In this document: positions 15,482-23,952 of the stretch, piece after piece
Layout of the letters: every line of letters starts with the position of its first letter
How positions within the stretch are numbered: position 1 is the first letter of the stretch
Source of the DNA: an uncultured Dysosmobacter sp.
GTDB taxonomy: Bacteria > Bacillota > Clostridia > Oscillospirales > Oscillospiraceae
Direction of reading: 5' to 3'
NCBI GenBank assembly: GCA_934590165.1
Contig: CAKTOO010000024.1
Location: 1 to 45,736 of the forward strand
Length of the DNA stretch: 45,736 bases
Program-made: the position numbers and the translations under genes
The notes under the pieces: generated by a model
The model's database searches: none
What the model was told of the DNA's origin: nothing
Seen by the model: only the letters and a program-made list of their open reading frames with translations

Positions 15482-16618
15482 ATGAAGTTTATCCATCTAT
15501 CCGACCTGCACATCGGCAAGCGGGTCAATGAAATCTCCATGCTGGACGATCAGGCTTACATTCTGACCCAGATCATCCGCATCATTGAGGAGGAACAGCC
15601 CAATGCGGTGGTCATCGCCGGCGATGTCTACGACAAGTCCGTTCCTCCCGCTGAGGCGGTAACGCTGTTTGACGAGTTCCTCTGCCGCCTGGCAAAGCGC
15701 AGCCTTCCTGTTCTCATCATCAGCGGCAACCACGACTCTCCGGAGCGGCTGGCCTTCGGGGGGCGGCTCATGGAGGGGGCGGGCATTCACCTCTCCCCTG
15801 TCTATGACGGCAAGGTGAAACCGGTCACCCTCTCCGACCAGTACGGGGACGTCCGCTTCTGGCTGCTGCCCTTTGTGAAGCCCATCCATGTGAAGCGGTA
15901 TTTCCCCGACGCGGGTATTGAAAGCTACACCGATGCCGTCCGGGCAGCCATTGCGCACATGGGAGCAGACTTCACCGGCCGGAACGTGCTGGTGACCCAC
16001 CAGTTCGTCACCGGCGCCGCCACCTGCGAGTCCGAGGAGATCAGTGTGGGCGGCAGCGACAATGTGGACGCCTCCGTGTTTGAGGGGTTCGACTATGTGG
16101 CCCTGGGCCACATTCACGGTCCCCAGAACATCGGCTCCAACCGCGTCCGCTACTGCGGCACGCCTTTGAAATACTCTTTCTCCGAAGCCGCCCACTACAA
16201 GAGCGTGACGGTAGTGGAGCTGGGAGAGAAGGGTGACCTGCGGCTGCACACCGCCCCCCTGACGCCCCGGCACGACCTGTGGGAGATTCGGGGCACCTTC
16301 GCGGAGCTGACGGACAAGGCCTTCTATTCTGCCATCAATACAGAGGATTATCTCCACATCATCCTCACCGACGAGGAGGATGTGGCGGAGGCCGTGGGAC
16401 GGCTGCGGGCGATCTATCCAAACCTTATGAAGCTCAGCTACGACAACACCCGCACCCGCGTTGACCGAGTGGTGGACGGAGCGGAAAATGTGAAGAACAA
16501 GTCGCCTCTGGAGCTGTTTGAGGAACTTTACGCGCTGCAGAACAACCAGCCCATGAGCGAGGTGCAGAAAGCCTTTACCCGGGAGTTGATTGAGTCCATT
16601 CAGGAGGGGAACGTATGA
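15482..16618 (+). CDS. sbcD: exonuclease SbcCD nuclease subunit
   Basis: The protein has 378 residues. It is the Mre11-like Mn-dependent nuclease that, with SbcC, cuts hairpins and blocked DNA ends. The metallophosphatase motifs are all present: SDLHIG (7-12), GDVYD, SGNHD, TH in NVLVTHQF and GHIHG. The N-terminus MKFIHLSDLHIGKR is typical, and AGAGGTGG precedes the start. Its stop overlaps the sbcC start (ATGA at 16615), so the two subunits are translated in step. Confidence 0.96.
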   Translation: MKFIHLSDLHIGKRVNEISMLDDQAYILTQIIRIIEEEQPNAVVIAGDVYDKSVPPAEAVTLFDEFLCRLAKRSLPVLIISGNHDSPERLAFGGRLMEGAGIHLSPVYDGKVKPVTLSDQYGDVRFWLLPFVKPIHVKRYFPDAGIESYTDAVRAAIAHMGADFTGRNVLVTHQFVTGAATCESEEISVGGSDNVDASVFEGFDYVALGHIHGPQNIGSNRVRYCGTPLKYSFSEAAHYKSVTVVELGEKGDLRLHTAPLTPRHDLWEIRGTFAELTDKAFYSAINTEDYLHIILTDEEDVAEAVGRLRAIYPNLMKLSYDNTRTRVDRVVDGAENVKNKSPLELFEELYALQNNQPMSEVQKAFTRELIESIQEGNV

Positions 16619-19377
16619 GACCGCTGAAACTGACCATTGCCGGCTTCGGCCCCTACGCGGGAACGCAGGAGCTGGATTTTGAATTGCTGGGGCGCAGCGG
16701 CCTGTATCTCATCACCGGCGATACCGGTGCCGGAAAGACCACCATTTTCGACGCCATCACCTTCGCCCTGTTCGGAGAGGCCAGCGGCGGTGACCGCAGC
16801 ACGGATATGCTGCGCTCCAAATACACCAAAGACGCGGACCCCACATTTGTGGAGCTGACCTTTGCTTACGGCGGCAAGGAGTACACCGTCCGCCGGAACC
16901 CCGAATACGAGCGTGCCAAGACAAAAGGCACCGGCACCACCAAACAGCTGGCCAGTGCCCAGCTCACCTATCCGGATGGCCATTCCGTCACCAAAACGAA
17001 AGAGGTAGATCAGGCGGTCCGGGACATCATCGGGCTGACCCGGGAGCAGTTTTCCCAGGTGGCCATGATCTCCCAGGGGGACTTCCGCAAGCTGCTGCAG
17101 GCGGACACCAAGGAGCGGCAGAATATCTTCCGGGACATCTTCGGCACGGGGCTATACGTGACCTTGCAGGAGCAACTGAAAGCCCGGGCCGCGGAGCTGA
17201 AAGCCCAGCGGGAGCAGGCGGACCTCAGCATTCGACAGTATGTGGAGGGCATCGCCTGCCATGAGGACTCCATTCTGGCCGCTGATGTGAAAAAATCCAA
17301 GGAGAGAGGCCTGCCCATCGGAGAGATTCAGGACCTTCTGGAGCAGCTTTTAAAAGAAGACAGTGCCGCCCAGGAGACCCTGAGCGAGCAGCTCTCCGAA
17401 CTGGACAGGCAGCTGGAAACAGTGGTGGCGCAGCTTACGAAAGCCGCGGCGTATCAGTCTGCGAAGCGGTCCCTGGCCGAAAAAACCGCCCAAGAGACAG
17501 AGAAGGCAGCATCTTTAGAACATCTGACAGCTGTGCTGTCTGCTGCCCAGCGCACAGCACCTGAGCAAGAATCTCTTTCCAAGCAGATCACTTCCATAGA
17601 GCTTCTGCTTCCGTCCTATGACGAATTGAACACCAAGACGGGTGAGCGGGTGAAAAAGGAAACGGCTCTGTCGAACGCGGCAGCGGCCCAGGATACCGCC
17701 CAGCAGCGCAGCGCTGCACTGACCGCTGAGGTTGCCGCGCTGAAGGAGGAACGAGCAGGGCTGGAATTCGTCAGTGCCGAAAAGGAAAAACTCCAGGGCC
17801 AAAAGCAAACCCTCCTGGATTGCAGGGAAAAGTTCCGGGTACTGGCGGCAGACATGGACGCACTGAATGCCCAGAAAGCGCAGCTGGAACAGCTGCAAAA
17901 GGCGTATCTGGCAGCGGAGTCCAAGTCCTCCCAATTGAGGCAGGCCTACGACGCCAAAAACAAGTCGTTTCTGGATGAGCAGGCCGGTATCATTGCCTCC
18001 TCCCTGTCCCCCGGTCTCCCCTGCCCGGTCTGCGGCTCCACGGAGCACCCCCATCTGGCGGTTCTCTCAGAGATTGCCCCTACGGAAGCCGAGGTGAAAG
18101 CCGCTAAGGCCGCCTGGGAAAAAGCGCAGAAGGAAACGGAACAGGCCAGCGGAAAGGCCAGCACCCAACGGGGTATCGCAAATTCCGCCGAGGACGCCAT
18201 CCGAAAGGCCATCCCACCTCTGCTGGGCGAAACGCCCTTGGAGGACGCGCAAGCTGCCGCCAAAGCGCAAGAGACCGTTCTAACTGAGGAGATCACAGAA
18301 ACAAGCCGGCAAATCACAGTTCTGAACGAGAAGATTTCCCGAAAAGCCCAACTGGATGGCCTCATTCCCCAAAAGGAAGCTGCTCTGGCATCGTCGCAGC
18401 AGACCCTCACCGACGCCAAGGCCCAAATTGCCGGCTTCACCGCCTCCCTTGCGGAGCTGGACGCCCAGATCAGCGCTCTGCGCTGCAAGCTTCCCTTTGC
18501 GGACAAGGCTGCCGCTCTGGCGGAGAAAGCCGCTCTGGAAAAGAAGCGGAACGAACTAAAAGCCGCGCTGACCGCCGCGGAGACCGCCCACAATGCCTGC
18601 AAAGAGGAGCTGACGGGTATTCGTGCCGCCATGGAGCAGCTGCGGGAACAGCTGACCGCGGAACCGGAGGTGGACACGGAGGCTTTGGAAGTGCAGAAAG
18701 TGGACCTCACCGCCCGAAAAAGTAAGATTACCGAAGCTCAGAAGGACCTCCACGCCCGCATCACCGCCAACTCCTCCGCCCAAAGGAACATCACCTCTAA
18801 GGCGAAGGAAATGGGGGATCTGGAATCCCGGTACGCCTGGATGAAAGCCCTCTCTGACACCGCCAACGGCAATGTCACCGGCAAGGACAAGATCATGCTG
18901 GAGACCTATATTCAAACCACCTACTTTGACCGTATTCTGGAGCGGGCCAATATCCGCCTGCGGAAGATGTCCGGCGGGCAGTATGACCTGAAACGCCGTG
19001 GAAAAGCCAGCAATCAACGCAGCCAGAGCGGATTGGAGCTGGACATCATCGACCACATCAACACCACGGAGCGCAGCGTCAACACCCTCTCCGGCGGCGA
19101 GGCTTTCCTGGCCTCTCTGGCCCTGGCCCTGGGTCTTTCCGATGAGGTGCAGATGTCCACCGGCATTCATCTGGACACCCTGTTCGTGGACGAGGGCTTC
19201 GGCTCCCTGGATTCCGAAGCATTGAGCAAGGCCTATCTGACCCTGGCGGGCCTAACGGAGGGCAACCGCCTTGTGGGCATCATCTCCCATGTGGCGGAGC
19301 TGAAAGAGAAGATTGACAAGCAGATCGTGGTGAAGAAAGCGCTGTCCGACGGCAGCCGGGCAATGATCATCGCTTGA
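16615..19377 (+). CDS. sbcC: exonuclease SbcCD ATPase subunit
   Basis: The protein has 920 residues and is the Rad50-like SMC ATPase. Walker A is GDTGAGKT (35-42); long coiled coils rich in Ala, Glu, Lys and Gln run from about 180 to 760, interrupted by the zinc hook CPVC at residues 470-473; the ABC signature LSGGEAF begins near 825, followed by Walker B in LFVDEGFGSLD. It controls access of SbcD to DNA ends in the cytoplasm. It is slightly shorter than the E. coli protein, as usual in Firmicutes. A terminator follows at 19433. Confidence 0.96.
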   Translation: MRPLKLTIAGFGPYAGTQELDFELLGRSGLYLITGDTGAGKTTIFDAITFALFGEASGGDRSTDMLRSKYTKDADPTFVELTFAYGGKEYTVRRNPEYERAKTKGTGTTKQLASAQLTYPDGHSVTKTKEVDQAVRDIIGLTREQFSQVAMISQGDFRKLLQADTKERQNIFRDIFGTGLYVTLQEQLKARAAELKAQREQADLSIRQYVEGIACHEDSILAADVKKSKERGLPIGEIQDLLEQLLKEDSAAQETLSEQLSELDRQLETVVAQLTKAAAYQSAKRSLAEKTAQETEKAASLEHLTAVLSAAQRTAPEQESLSKQITSIELLLPSYDELNTKTGERVKKETALSNAAAAQDTAQQRSAALTAEVAALKEERAGLEFVSAEKEKLQGQKQTLLDCREKFRVLAADMDALNAQKAQLEQLQKAYLAAESKSSQLRQAYDAKNKSFLDEQAGIIASSLSPGLPCPVCGSTEHPHLAVLSEIAPTEAEVKAAKAAWEKAQKETEQASGKASTQRGIANSAEDAIRKAIPPLLGETPLEDAQAAAKAQETVLTEEITETSRQITVLNEKISRKAQLDGLIPQKEAALASSQQTLTDAKAQIAGFTASLAELDAQISALRCKLPFADKAAALAEKAALEKKRNELKAALTAAETAHNACKEELTGIRAAMEQLREQLTAEPEVDTEALEVQKVDLTARKSKITEAQKDLHARITANSSAQRNITSKAKEMGDLESRYAWMKALSDTANGNVTGKDKIMLETYIQTTYFDRILERANIRLRKMSGGQYDLKRRGKASNQRSQSGLELDIIDHINTTERSVNTLSGGEAFLASLALALGLSDEVQMSTGIHLDTLFVDEGFGSLDSEALSKAYLTLAGLTEGNRLVGIISHVAELKEKIDKQIVVKKALSDGSRAMIIA

Positions 19378-19432
19378 CGCTCCCGGGGGGCCATAGATCT
19401 GCGGCGGCCAATGCCTGCGCATATTACAAGAG

Positions 19433-19471
19433 ACCGGCGGAATCCCTTTTTAGGGATTCCGCCGGTTTTTT
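19433..19471 (+). terminator. sbcDC terminator (hairpin family copy 2)
   Basis: The 15-bp perfect stem ACCGGCGGAATCCCT / AGGGATTCCGCCGGT is followed by TTTTT. Core and flank resemble 14519-14580. Confidence 0.85.
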
Positions 19472-19762
19472 ACAATGTTTCAACATTCCTGCCCCTGCTA
19501 TCATGGTTAATTCTTCATCATACAGGAAAAGTTCACCGGTGCCGGGCTAAGGATTGCCACAGCGTGCTGGTGCATTTTTTCGAAGCGTTCCGCATATGGC
19601 GCAGTGGAATATCCATATACTCCAACACCAATGGAGGTAATCCTCCATTACAGTTCAATGGCCCCAAATTCCGAATGAAAGTTCCGCATGGATCGGTGAT
19701 GCCTGTTTTTTGTGTTCAGAGACATCCGTTTCGGGTTTATTGCGAACTGACGTTGCAGTTGG

Positions 19763-19940
19763 CTAAGGCCTCCATATCTTCACTATCCACAAGAATATCG
19801 ACATGTGGTCTGCCGGGTCCTCGCCCGGAGTTTCCGGAGTCTCACCCGGGGTCTCCGGATTTCCGTCCGGCACCGCCGGAAGCTCCTCCGGCAGCTCTTC
19901 CTCTATCTCCACTGGGACCATTTGCCCTATCTTCGCCAAG
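19763..19940 (-). pseudogene. possible Pro/Glu-rich C-terminal gene fragment
   Basis: The minus strand reads PVEIEEELPEELP, then PETPGETPETPGEDP and a short tail before a stop. Such acidic Pro-rich repeats occur near the ends of exported or wall-linked proteins. No start region or family domain is present, and it abuts an opposite-strand fragment, so it is at best a remnant. Weak call. Confidence 0.25.
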
Positions 19941-20168
19941 GGCTTTTTCTCGGATGAATCCATGAAGATCGGCGGCGAGGACTACTGCTTTATCAGTGAA
20001 AAGGTACCTTCCGTTTTCATGATCGTTGGGTCTTCCGACGGTACCCCGCGTACCCAATTCCCTGCTCACAATCCTTACTTTTATTTGGATGAAACCGTGA
20101 TCGAAAAAGGATCGGCTGCTTTTGCATCGATCGCCATGGATTATCTGAACGGAAAATACAGCGAATAA
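19934..20168 (+). pseudogene. C-terminal fragment of an M20 amidohydrolase
   Basis: The frame ending at 20168 reads IGGEDYCFISEKVPSVF, then TQFPAHNPYFYLDE and a C-terminus of the M20D (hippurate hydrolase-like) family. These are the GxEDF and HNPxFxxDE segments that normally lie about 60 residues before the end. Everything N-terminal, including the metal site, is missing, and the upstream sequence is unrelated, so this is a remnant. A complete relative lies at 42381-43610, though that copy has a different sequence in this part. Confidence 0.75.
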
Positions 20169-20171
20169 AGA

Positions 20172-20204
20172 TCAAGGTGTCGGAGCGTTGCTCCGGCACC
20201 TTGA
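20172..20204 (+). terminator. hairpin after the M20 remnant
   Basis: A 14-bp stem (20172-20185 with 20191-20204, one G-T pair) starts four bases after the stop codon. The T run is poor, so it is probably a decayed terminator of the lost gene. Confidence 0.5.
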
Positions 20205-20371
20205 CTGCTTGATTGGCGGTCCCGCCGCTGCATGGCTTTTTATATCAGGGAAACCGCTCCCCAAGCGCAAGGCCGGTATTTCCCCTGTTCCATTGCGGAG
20301 GGATGCGTGGTATACTTGGTTCAAAAGCAGCCTGCCGCCGCGGCAGGATCGGGCATAGGAGGCACAAGATT

Positions 20372-20875
20372 ATGTACGACGAGCTGACAGAGGTAGATAT
20401 TAAAAAAATGCAGGAGGAGATCGACCACCGGGTACGGGTGCTGCGTCCCCAGTTGATTGAGGAAGTCCAGACAGCCAGGGCTTTTGGCGACCTCAGTGAG
20501 AACTACGAGTATAAATGCGCCAAGCAGGCCAAAAACCGCAATGAAAGCCGCATCCGCTATCTGGAGCGGATGATCCGCACCGCCAAGGTCATCCAAGTAA
20601 AGCCCCAGGAGGACGCTGTGGGCCTGTTTGACAAGGTGACGATCTACAACGAAATGGTGAAAAAGGAGATGGACATCCGCATCGTCACCACGCTGCGCCA
20701 GGACGCCCTGAAAGGTCTTATCAGCAAGGAATCTCCGGTGGGCAAAGCCCTCATGGGCCGCAAGGTGGGCGACCGGGTCCAGGTGGAAGTGAATCCCACC
20801 CTGAAATATTTCGTGGTGATCCGGGCCATCGAAAAAGGAACGGATGACGAAAGCCTGGATATCAGCATGTATTAA
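20372..20875 (+). CDS. greA: GreA/GreB-family transcript cleavage factor
   Basis: The protein has 167 residues from the ATG at 20372 (AGGAGGC upstream). The N-terminal coiled coil (about 8-80) contains the tip region ARAFGDLSENYEY, with the acidic Asp and Glu that reach into RNA polymerase to stimulate cleavage of backtracked transcripts. The C-terminal globular domain (about 85-167) contains SPVGKALMGRKVGD, normal for the family. It stands alone between a remnant and a terminator at 20880. The C-terminal extension beyond the usual Gre end is short. Confidence 0.9.
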   Translation: MYDELTEVDIKKMQEEIDHRVRVLRPQLIEEVQTARAFGDLSENYEYKCAKQAKNRNESRIRYLERMIRTAKVIQVKPQEDAVGLFDKVTIYNEMVKKEMDIRIVTTLRQDALKGLISKESPVGKALMGRKVGDRVQVEVNPTLKYFVVIRAIEKGTDDESLDISMY

Positions 20876-20879
20876 GCGC

Positions 20880-20909
20880 ATCCCCCCGGCTTGTCCGGGG
20901 GGATATTTT
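20880..20909 (+). terminator. greA terminator
   Basis: ATCCCCCCGG pairs with CCGGGGGGAT around CTTGT, then ATTTTG. Confidence 0.8.
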
Positions 20910-20922
20910 GCCGTCTTCCCGC

Positions 20923-20951
20923 TTGACGCCGGCAGCAGATGCCGCTATTCT
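20923..20951 (+). promoter_or_regulatory. yjdF promoter
   Basis: TTGACG (20923-20928), 17 bases, TATTCT (20946-20951). Transcription would begin near 20958, giving a 114-base leader. Confidence 0.65.
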
Positions 20952-20957
20952 GAAGGT

Positions 20958-21071
20958 ACGGAGATAAAAACACAGTCCGGTTGGTAGTCCGGGCGTCCCC
21001 TTATAGGATCAGTAACCTGCCTCCTTGGTTGTCCCTTCTCCGAATAGCCCGATTTTAAGGAGGATACGCAC
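20958..21071 (+). ncRNA. candidate yjdF (azaaromatic) riboswitch leader
   Basis: The leader before yjdF is long for a single small gene and has paired elements: AGTCCGG twice around TTGGT, and CCTCCTT (21020-21026) exactly complementary to the ribosome site AAGGAGG (21057-21063). Known yjdF riboswitches lie before this gene family and often act by hiding the ribosome site, which fits. I could not match the full consensus by eye, so class membership rests on gene context and the anti-Shine-Dalgarno pairing. Confidence 0.6.
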
Positions 21072-21491
21072 ATGGAAAAGGGATATGCGGTATTGACCGT
21101 CTTGTTTGAGGACCCCTTTTGGGTGGGTCTTTACGAGCGGGGAGGGTCCGGGACCTACCAGGTCTGCAAGATCACCTTCGGCGCCGAGCCGAAGGATCAC
21201 GAGGTGTACGCCTTCCTGTTGGAACACTGGCGGCAGCTGCCATTCAGTCCCTCCATGGAAGGTGCGGTGCCGGAGGAACGGCGGATCAATCCCAAGCGGA
21301 TGCAGCGGCAGATCCAGCGGTCGCTGCAAAACACAGGCATTGGCACGAAAGCCCAGCAGGCATTGCAGCTTCAGCGGGAGCAGGACAAAGCCGCCCGCTC
21401 ACGCCGCTCACGGGAGGGCCGGGAGGCAGAGTCGGACCGGCAGTTTGCCCTGCGCCAGGAAAAACGGCGGGAAAAACACAAGGGCCATTAA
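21072..21491 (+). CDS. yjdF: YjdF family protein (DUF2992)
   Basis: The protein has 139 residues. It starts with the family pattern VLFEDPFWVGLYER and ends in a strongly basic, Arg/Lys/Glu/Gln-rich tail (about 75-139) that is probably helical, typical of this family. The biochemical role is not known; its riboswitch responds to aza-aromatic compounds, suggesting a part in handling such toxins. AAGGAGG is 8 bases before the start and lies in the predicted hairpin. Single-gene transcript, with a terminator at 21498. Confidence 0.9.
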   Translation: MEKGYAVLTVLFEDPFWVGLYERGGSGTYQVCKITFGAEPKDHEVYAFLLEHWRQLPFSPSMEGAVPEERRINPKRMQRQIQRSLQNTGIGTKAQQALQLQREQDKAARSRRSREGREAESDRQFALRQEKRREKHKGH

Positions 21492-21497
21492 GCCGGT

Positions 21498-21531
21498 GCC
21501 CCGGAACGCGCATTGCGTTCCGGGGCGTTTT
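21498..21531 (+). terminator. yjdF terminator
   Basis: GCCCCGGAACGC pairs with GCGTTCCGGGGC around GCATT or so, followed by GTTTT. Confidence 0.8.
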
Positions 21532-21615
21532 CCGCGTCTGCGCCACGTTTGGGGCTTTTCACCGGTGGGGAATCCTGTTATACTGGTTGCATCTGAACGG
21601 CGGGAGGCGAGGTCT

Positions 21616-22476
21616 GTGCACGAAATTCTGGCAAAAAGCATTCTCTCCTCCCGCAACGGCATCAACGTGTACCGGGGCTGCACCCACGGCTGCATCTATT
21701 GTGACTCCCGCAGCACCTGCTACCAAATGGACCATGCCTTTGAAGATGTGGCGGTGAAGGTCAACGCGGCGGAACTGCTGGAGGATGCCCTGCGCCGGAA
21801 GCGGCGCCCCTGCATGGTAGGCACCGGCTCCATGTGCGACCCTTATCTGCCACTGGAGGCGGAGACCCGGCTGACCAGGCGGTGCTTGGAGGCCATTTAC
21901 CGACAGGGCTGCGGTGTGTCCGTGCTGACCAAATCCAACCTCATTCTCCAGGATATAGGGCTGCTGGCGGCCATCAATACTCAGGCCAAAGCGGTGGTAT
22001 GCACCACCCTCACCACCTACGACGAAGCGTTGTGCCGCATTCTGGAGCCCAACGTCTGCACCACCCGGCGGCGGTTTGAGATGCTGCGGACCATGCGCGC
22101 CCACGGTATCCACACCGGCGTATGGCTCTGCCCCATTCTCCCGTTTCTGAACGACACGGAGGAAAACCTCCGGGGACTGCTGGGGTACTGCTTTGACGCG
22201 GGCGTGGAGGTCATCGTGAACTTCGGCATGGGCGTCACCTTGCGGGACGGGGACCGGCAGTATTTTTACCGGCAGTTGGGCCGCCATTTCCCCGGTATGC
22301 GGCAGCGGTACATCCGCACCTTTGGAGATGCCTACCAGTGTCCAAGCCCCCGGGCAAAAGAGCTTTCCGCCATTTTGCAGGAGGAATGTAAAAAGCGCAA
22401 CGTCATCTGCGAGCCGGAGGCGGCCATGGCATATCTCTCCACCCTGGAGGACCGCCAGATGAATTTGTTTACATAA
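21616..22476 (+). CDS. radical SAM protein, SplB-like
   Basis: The protein has 286 residues from a GTG at 21616, chosen because GGGAGGCGAGG lies just upstream and longer frames run through yjdF. The radical SAM cluster motif is CTHGCIYC (CxxxCxxC) near residue 23-30. The context YRGCTHGCIYCDSR resembles the SPL-like radical SAM subfamily (annotated as Rv2578c or SplB-like). A [4Fe-4S] cluster and S-adenosylmethionine are expected; the substrate is unknown. A TATACT box lies at 21579-21584. It is followed after 17 bases by the ArsC-like gene. Confidence 0.88.
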   Translation: MHEILAKSILSSRNGINVYRGCTHGCIYCDSRSTCYQMDHAFEDVAVKVNAAELLEDALRRKRRPCMVGTGSMCDPYLPLEAETRLTRRCLEAIYRQGCGVSVLTKSNLILQDIGLLAAINTQAKAVVCTTLTTYDEALCRILEPNVCTTRRRFEMLRTMRAHGIHTGVWLCPILPFLNDTEENLRGLLGYCFDAGVEVIVNFGMGVTLRDGDRQYFYRQLGRHFPGMRQRYIRTFGDAYQCPSPRAKELSAILQEECKKRNVICEPEAAMAYLSTLEDRQMNLFT

Positions 22477-22493
22477 TGTAAGGAGGCGCCATC

Positions 22494-22844
22494 ATGCTAT
22501 TTCTTTGCTGCCCTAAATGCACCACCTGCCAGAAGGCGGAGGCCTGGCTGGACAGCCGGGGCATTCCCTATACTCCGCGGGACATCAAGCTGGACAATCC
22601 CACCACCGAGGAGCTTCGTCAGTGGTGGCAGGCCAGCGGTCTGCCCCTAAAGCGATTTTTCAACACCAGCGGCCTCCAGTACAAGGCTCTGGGGCTGAAG
22701 GACAAGCTGTCCGCCATGAGCGAGGAGGAGCAGCTGAGCTTGCTGGCCACCGATGGGATGCTGGTGAAGCGGCCCATTCTGGTGGGGGACGGCTTCGTGC
22801 TGGCGGGCTTCCGCCAGGCAGAGTGGGAAGAAGCCCTGAAATGA
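22494..22844 (+). CDS. ArsC/Spx/YffB-family thioredoxin-fold protein
   Basis: The protein has 116 residues, normal for the family. The N-terminal CPKCTTCQKA has a CxxC pair (Cys9 and Cys12), and the later RPILVGDGFVLAGFR segment is the conserved C-terminal part with the Arg of arsenate-reductase relatives. It may reduce a thiol or arsenate substrate, or act on RNA polymerase as Spx does; the sequence does not choose. AAGGAGG precedes the start. The stop overlaps the next start (ATGA), so it is co-translated with the dihydrouridine synthase. Confidence 0.88.
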   Translation: MLFLCCPKCTTCQKAEAWLDSRGIPYTPRDIKLDNPTTEELRQWWQASGLPLKRFFNTSGLQYKALGLKDKLSAMSEEEQLSLLATDGMLVKRPILVGDGFVLAGFRQAEWEEALK

Positions 22845-23806
22845 TCCAGCGCATTGATTTCGCGCCGCTGGACGGCATTACCCGGGCGGTATACCGCAGG
22901 GTGTGGCACAAGTATTTCGGCGGAGTGGACCGATACTTCATCCCCTTCTTCTCCCCCACGGACCAGCACATTCTGACAAACCGAGACCGCCGGGAGATAG
23001 GGCCGGAAAACAACGCCGGTCTTCCCGCTGTCCCCCAGGTGATGACCTGCCGGGCAGAGGACTTCCTGTGGGCGGCGGAGCTGGTGGCGGACATGGGCTA
23101 TTCCGAGGTCAACCTGAACCTGGGCTGCCCCTCCGGCACTGTCACCGCCAAGGGCAAGGGCTCCGGCTTTCTGGCAAAGCCAGAGGAGCTGGACCGCTTT
23201 TTTGACCAGGTGTTTTCCCGGGTAACGCTGCCGGTGTCTGTCAAGACCCGGCTGGGCATTGCCGACCCGGCGGAATTTGAGCCGCTGATGGACATCTATG
23301 ACCGCTACCCCATCACTTGTCTCACCATCCATCCCCGGGTGCAGAAAGAGAAGTACCGGGGGCAGGTGCACCTGGAGGAATTTGCCCGGGCTCTGGCGCG
23401 GAGCCGGAACCCCGTCTGCTACAACGGAGACCTGCGGACGGTGGAGGAAGTCCGGGCTCTGGAGGCCCGCTTCTCGGCAGTGGAATCCGTCATGATCGGC
23501 CGGGGCGCTGTGGCGGACCCAGCGCTGCCCCGGAAGCTGCGGGGCGGAAGCGCTGCCACCCGTGAGGAATTGCAGTCCTTCATGCAGGAGCTGTACCGGG
23601 AGTATCAGTCCTTTTACGGTCAGGTGGGCACCGCCGCCCAACGGATGCGGGAGGTCTGGTTCTACCTCATCCACCTGTTCGAGGACGCGGAGCGGCTAAA
23701 TAAAAAGCTGCGGCGGTTCAAAAGCCCCGGGGAATACGAGGCCATCGAAGCAGCCATTTTCCAGGAGCTGACACTGCGGGACCACGCGGAAGGCGACTTA
23801 ATTTGA
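22841..23806 (+). CDS. dus: tRNA dihydrouridine synthase
   Basis: The protein has 321 residues from the ATG at 22841, which overlaps the previous stop. It is a FMN-dependent reductase of uridines in tRNA D loops. The TIM-barrel motifs are APLDGITRAVYR at the start, NLNLGCPSGTV with the catalytic Cys, SVKTRLG, and TIHPR, which binds the cofactor or RNA. The GxGSGFL variant after the Cys motif is unusual but keeps the shape. Which of DusA, B or C types it matches is not clear. Confidence 0.92.
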   Translation: MIQRIDFAPLDGITRAVYRRVWHKYFGGVDRYFIPFFSPTDQHILTNRDRREIGPENNAGLPAVPQVMTCRAEDFLWAAELVADMGYSEVNLNLGCPSGTVTAKGKGSGFLAKPEELDRFFDQVFSRVTLPVSVKTRLGIADPAEFEPLMDIYDRYPITCLTIHPRVQKEKYRGQVHLEEFARALARSRNPVCYNGDLRTVEEVRALEARFSAVESVMIGRGAVADPALPRKLRGGSAATREELQSFMQELYREYQSFYGQVGTAAQRMREVWFYLIHLFEDAERLNKKLRRFKSPGEYEAIEAAIFQELTLRDHAEGDLI

Positions 23807-23840
23807 ATTGGGCAAAAGCCGCAGAATTTTTTCAATCAGA

Positions 23841-23886
23841 AACGGCAGGGAAAGCACCTAAAGGTGCCCCCCTGCCGTTTTTTGTG
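23841..23886 (+). terminator. terminator after dus
   Basis: AACGGCAGG pairs with CCTGCCGTT with an inner hairpin GCACC/GGTGC, followed by TTTTTTG. Confidence 0.8.
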
Positions 23887-23893
23887 TAATACA

Positions 23894-23925
23894 GTAAAAC
23901 AGGGCCGGCTTTCAGCCGGCCCTGT
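23894..23925 (-). terminator. terminator of the NhaC-type gene
   Basis: ACAGGGCCGGCT / AGCCGGCCCTGT, 12-bp perfect stem with TTTT on the minus strand. It lies 28 bases beyond the convergent NhaC gene. Confidence 0.75.
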
Positions 23926-23952
23926 TCACAGCAAAAACGAATAATATGGAGC

